A stretch of DNA of 64,000 nt from Eudorina sp. 2006-703-Eu-15 (lineage: Eukaryota > Chlorophyta > Chlorophyceae > Chlamydomonadales > Volvocaceae). The position numbers were made by a program, and so were the translations under genes. Shown here in pieces: positions 49,774 to 61,061 of the stretch (the first letter of the stretch is position 1; every line of letters starts with the position of its first letter). The notes under the pieces are model-generated. The model was not told the origin of the DNA. It saw only the letters and a program-made list of their open reading frames with translations, and did not search any database. The stretch is from contig BDSI01000052.1 in assembly GCA_003117195.1 (NCBI GenBank), forward strand, positions 559,501-623,500. The letters are read 5' to 3'.

Positions 49774-52700
49774 CCGGGGTGCGGAGAGGGAGGGCGGTGC
49801 CTCTGTGTGTGTGTGGCGGGGGGGGTAAGACAGGGACGGGTTGGCGCAGGGGGCAGCAGGAAAGCGCCCCCGGGCACACCGGGAGCGGCGAGAGAGAGGA
49901 GAGAGGGAGGAGGAAGAGCGATCCGACTTGACTCCACTTGACACCTGCCCTCCTAAACCTCGCCGCCGGAGGTTAAACACTCGCCGTCGTACCCGCCGCG
50001 TTAGCCCTTAGCCCCGGACCCAACAAACCGCCGCATGGCCTCTCGCGCCTCGCCCCACGCCATGCCTCGTCCCCGCCCGGCTCTCTCGCGCCTCCCCCAG
50101 GCACTTTGCGGTGTGGGACGACCCCTTCCCGAAGCCCTGCTACCTGTTCGCGCTGGTGGCGGGCAAGCTGGCCATGAAGGAGCGCACCTTCACCACCTGC
50201 AGCGGCCGCAATGTGGCGCTGCGGATCTTCGTGCAGGAGAACAACCTGGGCAGGGTGCGGGGGGGACGGGGCGGGGCGGGCCGGGGCGGGGGGGGGGGTA
50301 AAATGAAAAAAGAACGAAACCCGAAAGGGGGGGGGCCGGGTCGGAGGGGGAGCCCGAACAGGATAGCGCAGGTGGGGGCATCTGGCCCGAGGGGCTCGGG
50401 GGGGACTCGACCTCGGGGGCTGGCACACGGGTGTACCTGCGGGTGCCGGCGGTTGGAGATGGCCTCCAGCGGGGTCCCTGCTCGGGCCAGCGGCTGGGGT
50501 GGAGGCCCCTCCTCCGTAGGACGAACGCGGCCGTGCGCGTGCTACTGTCGTAACCCCCCTGCCGTACACCACCGCGCTTGGCCGTGCGTTGCTGCGTTTG
50601 CCACCAGTAGCCAACGTCGCGCGCATGACTCTCGTCCAACCCTTCCCCCCCGCCCTTTCACGGGCCATCAACCCTCCCGGATGGGACCCCCCACCCACCC
50701 AACATGTCGTCACCGCGCCTCCCCGGCCGTTCCCGTCCCCTCCTCTCTCATCCCTCCTCCCAGCAGCGCAGTTCAAATGTCTACCAATATTCCTCCCTCC
50801 CCACGACCCCGCCCTCCCTCCGCCCCGCCCCTCCCCCCCCCCGACCCCTCCCCGACCCTCCCCTCCCCGACCCCCCTCCCCGACCCTCCCCCCCGACCCC
50901 GCCCCCCCCGCGACCTCAGGTGGACCACGCTCTCGAGTCGCTGGTCAAGTCCATGAAGTGGGACGAGGACACCTTCGGTCTGGAGTACGACCTGGACCTG
51001 TTCAACATCGTGGCGGTGGACGACTTCAACATGGGCGCTATGGAGAACAAGTCGCTCAACATCTTCAACTCCCGGTGAGGGGCGGGCCCTTGCGGGGTGG
51101 GGCGGGGGGGGGGTGGGGGTGGCGGTGGGGTGTAGGTGGAGGGGCGTCTGCTGCTCCGGGGGCCAGTTAGCGCGGCGGAGGGGAACGGGGGGGGGGGGAG
51201 GGGAAGGGTTTGCGGTTTCGCTGTCTTGGTTGACAAAAAGGGGGAAGGGGGGGAGACCTGCGACCGCGACCCACACATCCATCCGCCGACCCACGACGCT
51301 GACATCCACGCACTCGCGGCGGTCCGGCCCGGTCCTGCCCGACCCGCACTCTCACGCCCAGCCCAATCGCAATCTGCCTACCAATGTCCTATCCCCCTCC
51401 CGCCCCCCACCCTTATCCTGCTACAGCCTGGTCCTGGCCTCCCCCGAGACCGCCACCGACCTGGACTACAGTCGCATCGAGGGGGTGGTGGGCCACGAGT
51501 ACTTCCACAACTGGACGGGCAACCGCGTCACCTGCCGCGACTGGTTCCAGCTCACGCTCAAGGAGGGCCTCACCGTCTTCCGCGACCAGGAGTTCACCGC
51601 CGACATGAACAGCCGCCCGGTGAAGCGCATCGAGGACGTCATGATGCTGCGCAGCTCGCAGGTGGGGGGTGGGTGGGGTTTAGGGTTTAGGGTTTGGGGG
51701 GTATGGGGTGGGTGGGGGGGCGGGGGTATGGGGTGGGGGGGGGATGCGGGTTTGGGTGGGGGGTGGGGGACGGTCCCGGGGCGGAGGGGGGGGACGAGGG
51801 GTTTGGGGGGGGGGGGGGCCGGCATTGACGGGGTTGGTTCCATCGTTCAAGTAAGGAAAACCCACTCTGAAACCAAGTGGAAGTAAACCAGTAGCAACAA
51901 CGAGCGCGGTTGTGATGACTGGTCGCCTGAAGTGACCGGCTGCTGTCATCTCCGGAGGGGAAGGGACGGGGGTTGCGGCGGGGTGTCTAGGGTTGTCTAG
52001 GGGTGGGTGGTGCGGTGGGAGATCCGGAAGCCCCGGGGGACGCTGGGGCCCCCCCGGGGGGGCTGGGGGGTGGGGGAACGGCCTCACGTTCGTGGATGGA
52101 TGGAGCAACACCTCTCGAGTGGGTGTGTGGGGGGGGGGGCCGCTGCCGCGCTGCTCCGCTCCGCCCGCAGTTCACGGAGGACGGCGGCCCCATGGCTCAC
52201 CCCATCCGGCCCGAGTCGTACATCAAGATGGACAACTTCTACACCGTGACCGTGTACGAGAAGGGCGCGGAGGTGGTACGGCTGTACGACACGCTGCTGG
52301 GCAAGGAGGGCTTCCGCAAGGGTGGGTGGGTGGGTGGGTGGTTCCCGCGGCTGCGCTCGTACCCCCCGGCCCCCCGTTAACTGCCTCCCCCCGGGACGCG
52401 GTTTGAGAAATGTCTACCAATACCTCCACCACCCCCCGCGGTGGGTTGGTTCCCACGGGGCCCCCACTGACTGCCCCCCCCCCTGGCGGGGCCACGGGGG
52501 GGGGGGCTCCAGGCCGCCACGCGCAGCGGCTGCCCCAGGGTGTCGCACACATCCCCCACCTCCTGCCGTGCGCCATGCGCGGTGCCGTTTGGGGGTTTGC
52601 ATCCCGCTGGACGGCACCAGCACTGGCGGACGAAGGGACCTGCATCAACACCGTTCGGACTCCCCGGGGGCGTGTGTAAGCAACGGTTGTGTGCTGGTCG

Positions 52701-55700
52701 TGGGTCGCGGGTCCTTGACCTGGTCGGACCTCCCCCCCTCCCCCCCCTTCCCTCCCCCCTCCAGGCATGGACCTGTACTTCAAGCGCCACGACGGCCACG
52801 CGGTTACCTGCGATGACTTCCTGGCGGCCATGGCGGACGCCAACAACGTCAACCTGGACACGCTGTCGAGGTAACGGCACCCGGGGGAGGATAGGTGCCG
52901 CGCAGAGTACTTGAACGAGAACGATCAATCATGGTGGTGGGGGGGGCGGGTGGTGGTGGTGGTGGGCGGGTGGTGGGCGGGTGGTGGGCGGGTGGTCGGC
53001 GGGTGGTCGGCGGGTGGTGGGCGGGTGGGCGGCAGCGACGGCGGCGTCCTGCGGCAGCCACAGACAGCGGGGGGGGGGGGTGTCGGCAGGCAGTCCCTGC
53101 CCGGTGGCCGCCTCCCCAGACCCCAGTACGGTCAGCACCGGGGGGCGAGACCCGGGTGCTCATCTGGGTCGCATGCCCGCCGTGTTGCTGTTGCTGTTGC
53201 GCACACTGAAAAAGAGGTAGTGTTGGTGGGTTTTTTTTAGCGGCGCGTCATCAAGCGCGTTGGTAGGCAACCCTGGACAACCCTGGACAGACAACCCCCT
53301 AAGTGGACACCTCCTTTGCCCGCTGGCCTTTGTGCGGCTCGGTGCGGCTTGGTGGCGCCGGTCCTGTGACACACACAGGTGGTACAGCCAGGCCGGCACG
53401 CCCAACCTGCACGTGTCCACCTCGTACGACGCGGCGGCCAAGACGTACACGCTGACCTGCAAGCAGAACACGCCGCCATCGCCCGGCCAGGACACCAAGC
53501 TGCCGGTGCTCATCCCCATCGAGCTGGGGCTGCTGGGGCCGGACGGTGAGGGGGAGGGGATGGAGGGGGTGGGGGCTGTACTGTCCTGAAAAGAGAAACG
53601 AAACCCAGAAACCAGTAGGTGGGGTTGCGGTATGGGGGCCGCTGTGGGTGGGTAAGGCGGATGGGCGGATGGGCGGGGCCTTGTTGGTCATCAGTGCCCG
53701 TCATTCGTCAACCGGGTTGCGGGTGGCGGCTCCCGACGTGAGGAGCGGATGGCAGTTGGCCGCCATTCGGTCGCCACCGCCATTCGTTTGCGCCACCACC
53801 GCCACCACCGCCACCACCACCAGGGGGACGGTTCTCATAGGGCCCCCGGGTTGTTGAAGTGGGGGGGGAGGGGTTCATTCACCAAAGGGTTGGGAGTTCC
53901 CTCCACCGGCCCTCGCCCCTCTCTCTCAGAGGCCCCGCCGCTCAACCCCCTGTTGAATCTGTCTACCGATGTCCTATACCCCCCGCCCATCCCCTACGCC
54001 CCACACCGCACCCTCCCCCCCTCCCCGCTTCCTGGCAGGTGCCGACCTGCCCCTGCGGCTCCGCGGTCCGGACGGCTCCGTGAAGGAGCTGGGGACGACA
54101 GGTGCGTGCAGTAGGGCGACTTGAGGTGGCGGGGTGTAGCTGTACCGCAACCCGAATGGCCCGCAGGTGCGGCCGTGTTTGGGCGCCTGAGCCCCCCTGA
54201 CACATCATGCGACGCGACATGCGGAGGCTCGGCTTTGCTCCACGCCAGAACGCAGCGCCGATGCCGTCACTCGCCACGCCGCCGCATATGTGGCTGCATA
54301 AGTGGCCTCCTCTCCGCACGACCGCGCTGCTGCCGCCGCTGCCGCCGCCGCATGGCAGTTGACTCAAACCCTCACCGTGACCTGCACCGGATGGGTTCCG
54401 TGGACCGCTCGCTTCCCTGCCGTCTGCCGCCCCCCCTTTCCCGCAGGCGTCCTCCGGTTCGAGGAGGCCGAGAGCTCGTTCACGTTCGAGGGGGTGGAGG
54501 TGGAGCCGGTGCCCTCGCTGCTGCGGGGCTTCTCCGCGCCCGTCAAGATGACGGTGGAGGGACAGAGCGACGAGCAGCTGCTGTTCCTGCTGGCGCACGA
54601 CAGCGACCCATTCAACAGGTGGGGGTGGGGTGGGGGGAGTGTGTGGGGGGGAGGTGAGGGGGAGGGGGGGGGGTGGGGAGGGTGCGGAAGAGGGGGGAAG
54701 AGGGGTGCCCGACGGGCTGCCTGCGCCCCGGCCTGGTTGCCACCGCACTGACCAGCGGGGGGAAGGGGCCCGGGAGCCAGGCTGACAACGCGATGGGCGC
54801 AAAGAGGAATTCGCGACTGCGCTACTGCGGATTAGGTTGCGCGGGGGTGGCAGTATCGGCAGCGGAGGAGGAGCATGTGCGCCTACAGGCTGCTGCAACT
54901 GGCAACGCTGCCACCGCAGCTCTGCCACCGCAGCTCTGCCTGGCGCGCACCGAGTTTGCGGTCAGCAGCCCCCCCCCAGGGTGCCGGACGTTCCGATGCC
55001 CTGTGGGGGGCCCAGTGCGGCCCACTGTCGATAGCGGGACGTCTGCCGGGTGGGTTCCGGCGCCCACCCACCCACCCACCTCCACCCACCCACTGAGCTC
55101 CGCGCCGCCTCCTCCTGCTCCTCCTCCTCTGCTTCCTACTGCTGCTGCTGTTGTGCTCGATTCGACTCGACTCGACTCAGCGGCCGCTGCCCCCCTCCCC
55201 CTCCCCCTCCGGTGGTGGTGCCCCCAGGTGGGAGGCCGGGCAGCGCCTCTCGCGCAAGCTGCTGCTCAAGCTGTATGCGGCCGCAGCTGCCGGTGGCGGC
55301 GCACACAACAGCGCCGTGAGTGGTGCAGCGGATTGGGGCGATGCAGGCGGCTGTCCAGCGGCCCAGACTAGCGACTAGCGAGAAGCGAGAAGCGGCATCA
55401 CCACCTGTGCTGGCTGGCGCATGGCACTCCGCTCTGTTGCAGCTGCGTGCTCCCGACCACTGGGCCACGGGGCCCCCGGGTGACGTTGACAGCCCCTGGC
55501 CCTGCCCCTGTTCCCCTGTCCCTGACGGGGTGGTGTGCGTCCTTTGTTTGGTTTGCAGGCCGTCGAGCAGCGGTGCGCCGCCGCGGGGGGTGTGCCGGAC
55601 GCCCTGGTGGGGGCGTTCCGGGCGGTCCTGGCGGACGAGGTGCGGCTGGGGGCGGCTGGGGCGGCGGGGGGGGGCTGGGAAAGGGGGGTTGGGAGGTCCG

Positions 55701-58421
55701 TTGGGAGGGAGTGCCTGGGTACCGTACTCTACTCGGCATTGACAGCACTTCCGAAGGCGTCGGGTGGTGGATTGAGCGGGTCTTGGATTGAGCGGGTCTT
55801 GGATTGAGCGGGTCTTGGCGGTCGGTCAGATGCATATGAAGGGGGACGCGAGCGACCGCAACGACCGCGATCGCAGCCGCAACCGTCGTTTGGCCGCTGT
55901 GACGTCTCCCCATGACACACACCCCCACCGCACACACACACACACATGGGAAATATCATCCCGCTGCCCTTCTCCTCCCCCTCTATGGTGCCCATGCCCA
56001 TCCTACCTTAGGGGCCCCCTTCCAGCGCCCAACCAGCTCATATCCCACCCTACGAGCCAACCTCCCCGTTACCTGCATTCCCCCTTCTTTCTTTCATTCC
56101 CCCACCCCCCCTCCGCAGCACCTGGACGGCAGCTTCAAGGCGATGGCCGTGTCCCTGCCCACCGGTGAGAGAGATCTCTGATGTGCTGTGCTGCCCCTCT
56201 GTGTTGCGCGGTTTCGCTGCTGCCCTCCTCTCCTCCTTGGAGCGGTAGCCCTCCCTTGACCGGGTGTTCTCTCTCGTCCTTCGTAGCCTCGGCCCCCCCC
56301 GTCTCTCTCTCTCTCTCTCATGAAGAGTTGGTGGGTTCCCTCCCGACCCGCTTCCCTCCCCACCCACTCCCACGCCCACCGGGCAGGCAACGAGCTGCTG
56401 GACTCCATCGGCGGCGGCGCGGACCCACCGCTGCTCCACCACGTGCGGCACTTCGTTGTGAAGCAGTTGGCGCTGCAGCTGCGGCCCCAGCTGGAGGAGC
56501 TGGTCAAGGCCAACGACGACGCGCCGGGGGAGCCCTACCAGTGAGCGCACTCACCTGGGAGGGGGGACAAACAGCACCACTCCCCTCATCGGGGCGGTTG
56601 GGGGGAGGGGAGACGCTGGCTCGCCATGACCGGGTTCTGTCCCCCGTCGCTGCGGCCGCTGTGCGCCCACTGACGTCGCCTCTTTGTGATGTGGTCGGTC
56701 GTTGTGATCGGCTGGCTGAGGGCGCGTGATCGCTCACGGGGGGGTCCGGCGCTCGGGGGGGGTGTGAGGGTCCGGCGCTCGGGGGGGTGTGAGGGTCCGG
56801 CGCTCGGGGGGGTGTGAGGGTCCGGCGCTCGGGGGGGTGTGAGGGTCCGGCGCTCGAGGGGGTGTGTGCGTGCGCATTTCTTCGGGAGTGGACTTGCCGG
56901 CAGCACACGCAGCCCCCACGCAACAGCCACACACACAGAGCGGAAGAGGAAGGGCAAGAGGAAGAGGAGCCACGTGGGCGCGCGCACACCTGGTCTGATT
57001 CGGTCTGTTCCAATCTGATCCACGGCGGCTCTGGACCCATTCCGCTGAGAACACCGCCGCCTCCCCTGCCCCTTGTCCCCCGCCTCTCCTCCCCAACGCA
57101 CGTTGCAATGGTCGGTTCGCAGCTTCACCGCGGCCGCCTGCGCCCGCCGCGCCATCAAGAACCGGTGTCTGGCGATGCTGTCCTCCCTGGAGGAGCCGGA
57201 GATCACCGCCATGCTGCTCAACCGCTTCAAGTGAGTGCGGTTGGTGTGGGCAGGGGCCCCCTTGCTGCGGTGGGCGGGGGCGGGGGCGGTTCCGTCCGGT
57301 TTCCGAGCGGGATGTCCCCCCTGGCTGTGTGGCTGTGTGGCGGCGGCCGCAGGGCGGCGACCAACATGACGGACGAGATCGCGGCCCTGAGCTGCCTCGT
57401 GGAGCTGGCGGGGCCCGAGCGCGACATCGCGCTGTCGGCCTTCTACGAGAAGTTCCGCAACGAGCCGCTGGTGCTGCTCAAGTGGCTGGGGCTGCAGGTG
57501 CGTCGCCCTGCTAGGGGTGGCTGTGTCCTCCACCACCTGCTGGACAGAGGTCGGGAGATGGTTGCAGAGAGAGCTCTATTGACAAATGGTGTGGTGGCAA
57601 CGCGGATTTGCAGTCCTGCTCCAGCTCTCAGATACATGTATCTTTCATGCCGTCCTTGTCTGTTCACCCACGAAGGCCGCGGTACTGATAGTGTCCCCTC
57701 TTTTTTACTGGCTGAAATCGTGTGGCCCCCCCCCCCACACACACGCGCGCGCTCCCCGCAGGCCACCAGCAACGCCCCCGGCAACGTGTCCCTGGTCAAG
57801 ACGCTGGTGGACCACCCCGCCTTCAACATCACCAACCCCAACAACTGCTACTCGTTGTTCCTGGGCTTCGGCCGCTCGCCCGTCAACTTCCACGCGGCGG
57901 ACGGCAGCGGCTACTCCTTCCTGGGCGACGCAGTGCTGCGAGTGGACGGCATCAACCACCAGGTACCGTACGGCGGTCGTACCGATGCCGGCCGGGCATC
58001 GTCGCTCACGACGGGGGGCCGCCTCCCTGGCCTTGCACTGGCCAAGCGAGTTTCTTAGATAATCGATGGACAAGAGCGAGGCATCCGTAACCCCTGTTTG
58101 TATGCTTGCATACAAACGTAGCTGGTGGCCCACGCGCACTCGCATGCCTGAGAGCGGAGCGCATCCGTTAATAACTGGATCTCCCATTTACCTGACCTGA
58201 CCCGACTCATCCGTTGACCTCATCTAACCTGACCTGCCCTGCCCCGCTGCCCTCACCCCACCGGACCCCAGGTCGCCGCGCGCATGGTGTCCGCCTTCAC
58301 GACGTGGCGGCACTACGACGCCGAGCGGCAGGCCATGATGAAGGCGCAGCTGGAGCGCATCGTGGCCCACCCGGGGCTGAGCGAGAACGTGTTTGAGATC
58401 GCCTCCAAGTCGCTCAAGTAG
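45850..58421 (+). CDS. PEPN: M1-family aminopeptidase N (PepN type), organelle-targeted
   Basis: Zinc metallopeptidase that removes N-terminal residues from peptides. Twenty-three exons join in phase: 45850-45931, 46121-46284, 47038-47221, 47488-47625, 48231-48325, 48699-48760, 49129-49221, 50101-50254, 50920-51074, 51427-51661, 52171-52321, 52765-52870, 53379-53545, 54039-54101, 54447-54618, 55228-55315, 55559-55639, 56119-56164, 56387-56540, 57123-57230, 57353-57497, 57762-57962, 58272-58421; 997 residues, the size of plant homologues. [20 protein letters not shown] is a presequence/transit-peptide start. Substrate motif GAMEN is at about 363-367; zinc site HEYFH at about 399-403 with Glu at about 422 (LKEGLTVF), a complete HEXXH-X18-[16 protein letters not shown] and the helical C-terminal domain ([20 protein letters not shown]) match the bacterial/plant PepN branch rather than animal APN. 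All catalytic residues are intact. Confidence 0.96.
49222..49812 (+). repeat. Large minisatellite of (GT)n-(G)n-CCGGGG units in aminopeptidase intron 7
   Basis: Nine copies of 60-70 bp: a (GT)n run, 10-15 G, then CCGGGGTGCGGAGAGGGAGG and GCGGTGCCTAT. It begins directly at the donor of exon 7, and the unit's GAGGGAGGGCGG resembles the exon end GGAGGGCGGCAG. Confidence 0.95.
50761..50791 (+). repeat. Dispersed intron motif, aminopeptidase intron 8
   Basis: CAGCAGCGCAGTTCAAATGT then CTACCAATATT, 129 bases before the exon 9 acceptor. Confidence 0.7.
51205..51241 (+). repeat. Dispersed intronic motif (TTTGCGGTTTCGCTGTC), copy 4
   Basis: TTTGCGGTTTCGCTGTCTTG then GTTGACAAAAAGGGGG in aminopeptidase intron 9, which also carries the TGTCTACCAAT-type motif at 51371. 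Confidence 0.5.
51371..51394 (+). repeat. Dispersed intron motif, aminopeptidase intron 9
   Basis: AATCTGCCTACCAATGTCCT then ATCC, ending 32 bases before the exon 10 acceptor. Confidence 0.65.
51679..51696 (+). repeat. Interstitial telomere-like repeat (TTTAGGG)2
   Basis: TTTAGGGTTTAGGGTTTG, 17 bases inside the aminopeptidase intron following the zinc-site exon. Confidence 0.7.
52400..52420 (+). repeat. Dispersed intron motif, aminopeptidase intron 11
   Basis: GGTTTGAGAAATGTCTACCA; lacks the CCTATACC end and lies 344 bases before the acceptor, so it is a decayed or partial copy. Confidence 0.55.
53951..53980 (+). repeat. Dispersed intron motif, aminopeptidase intron 13
   Basis: TGTTGAATCTGTCTACCGAT then GTCCTATACC, ending 58 bases before the exon 14 acceptor. 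Confidence 0.7.
55771..55818 (+). repeat. 16-bp tandem repeat, three copies
   Basis: ATTGAGCGGGTCTTGG three times in aminopeptidase intron 17. Confidence 0.95.
56734..56866 (+). repeat. 25-27 bp tandem repeat, five copies
   Basis: Unit GGTCCGGCGCTCGGGGGG plus GTGTGAG, in aminopeptidase intron 19. Copies differ mainly in G-run length. Confidence 0.93.
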
Positions 58422-59506
58422 AGGCCCCCAGGCAGCAGCATGAGTGGGGTGGAGCTGGGAACCCCGGGCAGCATAGGGGCGGATATAGGGGGGATAGGGG
58501 CAGCATAGGGGCGGATCACGATGATGAGGGTGTGGTGTGCATGGAGGGCGCTGGAGCGGAGGTGTCGTCTGTCCCTGAGGTGGAGGTGGAGGTGGAGGTG
58601 CGACATCGCTGGGGTGGGGTGGGGTGAGCACCTGCATGCTGCACAGGCGGGGCCGGATGTGTGGCTGGGGGCTGCGCGCAGGCCGGCTGTCGCAGGTCGG
58701 CACGATGGGCCTCAATCAGGTGCAGCGCAGCGCTGTGTTTCGATGTGTTGTGCAGCAGCCAGCACGCGATCCAGGGGGGGATGAGGGCCGCGGTCCTCTC
58801 GGTCTGTGGGTACGGAAGGTGTCGTCCGCACCTCCCAGGTCATACGGGTTGAGGCTGAGCTGTCAATTTGACGCTATCGACTTCACCTCAAGGGGTGGGA
58901 TTTGTGGTCAAGTGGACAGGCTCGTCTCGCTCTGTGCCACGAGATGTGTGCCCTGCTGGTGGTGGTGGTGGTGGTGGTGGTGGTGGTGGTGGTCCCTCGT
59001 GAGCGCTTCCCCCTTTGACCAGGCCGCCGCGGACTTGTCTTCAAGTGCCATAGCAGACAACTTGCAGCGAAACCGATGACGATTGTGAGGAGCGCTGAGC
59101 GAGCGGGCACTACCTCCAAAACCTTCAGGCGTTCGTTGATGAGTTGGTGGTTTGCCGTCTTCGCCTTTCACCGGGTCCGTTTGCTTGGGACGGACTGGCC
59201 TGAAGAAGGGCTGTGGGGTAGGGCGCACGGTTCGGAAGGCTGTGAAGGCGGTGCTTGCCTTTTTTGTCGAGGGTCGGGTACTTTCAGGTTCACTCGCGAC
59301 GTCTCGAGTTGTAATGGCAGGGGAAACCTCGCGCCCGAAGAAGATTTTCCGGCCCTGTACGCAGAGGGACAGACCAGCACGACCTAGCCGTGCGCCGGGA
59401 TTCTGTCAATACAATGATGCCGAGATATTCAGAGAGGAAGCTACCCAGAAGGGAGCCTGCAGCCTGCTCCTGGGGGCTCCTGGGAGCGACCTCTACCGGT
59501 ATCTGT

Positions 59507-59511
59507 TTGTA
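59507..59511 (+). terminator. Polyadenylation motif TGTAA for the aminopeptidase gene
   Basis: TGTAA in CTGTTTGTAACAG, 1086 bases past the stop codon and the first such motif noticed downstream. Matches the volvocalean polyadenylation signal. Confidence 0.55.
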
Positions 59512-60969
59512 ACAGAACTGCGGCGTGAGGGTGCATGCGCACGAAACCTATGGTACGACAGTGGGGTTTAGACCGTCCAGCTATGCGGCTCCCTTCCCAC
59601 ACGCACCGCGCAACAGATCGCTGGTTGGGTTGACGCTGCATAAGATAACTTGGCGGCGCTTTAACCCGACACACCTGACGCAACTGAGATGTGCGCGCAG
59701 CAACGTCGTGCAGCAGTCTACCGAGTCTCCGAGTGTGGTCGGTCGCCTGAATCCATGTTCGCCCACTGCTTTTAATGTTATCTTGGACACGGACATGCGT
59801 TTTTCCGCACCTCAGGCACCTCATCTTCCATAAGCTGCACAAGCCAGGGACAGCTTAACACACCCAATTAAGGAAAGTGCGCTTCCAAATTACACCACGT
59901 GCGTCTTTGGCTGTTCACGCGAGCTTCCACTCTCCCACGGCCGCGCTACCTGTAGCACCTATCCCTGTTGTCACTGGTCGGAACTCGAGAAGGCGTCATG
60001 GCAGCACTGCATCAATTATTTCGTGGGCCATATACAAAATGGAAAGGGCGGCCAAGAATCGAATGATGCGATGAGCTGCGTGAAAAGGACATATATATAT
60101 ATGGCCAGCCGCGAGCTTAGTAAGTTGGCCCGTGCACAATGACCTATGACCGAAAACAAATCATCGACTCAAATGCTGGCAGCTGAGCGACACATCGTAG
60201 AATGATACAATTGTTCATATGATGTAGGCGCGTATAAACCTCACAACCTGCGGCGTGACAAATTTGACCACATACTACATATTACAATAACACAAGACAA
60301 GTAACAAGACCAGCTCGTCTGTGCGTTCTGGTTGCCACTAAAACCCGAACGAGATTGCCCCAGTGCCCTGTCTCTCGGCAACACCTCGGCCGCAGCAGAA
60401 TAGCTTCTTATTTAAGGTGAGTTACTTGCTTGATTCGTCTGTTTGAGAAATTTGCCTGTCACCCAAGGTTGTGTAGTTGCGCCGTGCCCTTAGCATCTTT
60501 TCCGACTTCACAGCCGACACACGATGCTTAATTGTTATCCTTGTCATACTGATCTACTTGGTTCACTTGCAGAGCCCCATGACGCTTTCACAGGGTTGGC
60601 GCTGGTTGACTGAAGTTGGGCATTTACGGTAACCTAAGGAAGGCAACTGCAAGCTGTATGTACACCATGTATAACGGGGCTTGGCATCATTACGAAGTCC
60701 GCGACGCAGCGATTTACCTTCCAAGCGCGTCACGATGTGCTCATGTCGAAAAACCGGAGCTGCGCACCTAGTGAGCCGCACGCGGTACTTGTACTACCTG
60801 CATATTAAGTGTAAGATTACGCGTGTGCTTTATCCCTTCATCTCAGCCTGGTGTGAAGTCCGTTGCCACACCTGCACACAAGCGTAAGCGGCGCTTTCAA
60901 GGGCATCCTCAAGCGCACGAACAAGGAAAAAACCAAGGTCAAACCAAGGGCAATTCAAGTGCAAGTCTG

Positions 60970-61061
60970 ACGGCAAGTGGTCGGAAGGCCCCGTGGGGGG
61001 AAAGCGGTGCTACACGGGCAAGTGGTCGGAAGGCTCCGTGGGGGGAAAGCGGTCTGACTGG
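60970..61061 (+). repeat. 46-bp tandem duplication
   Basis: GGCAAGTGGTCGGAAGG followed by CCGTGGGGGGAAAGCGGT appears twice, the second copy starting at 61016, with few differences. Intergenic. Confidence 0.85.

Noticed and set aside
49093..49980. Several open frames of 140-280 codons rich in Cys/Val/Gly or His/Thr/Pro
   Set aside because: Produced by the GT/poly-G minisatellite inside an aminopeptidase intron; no conserved sequence.
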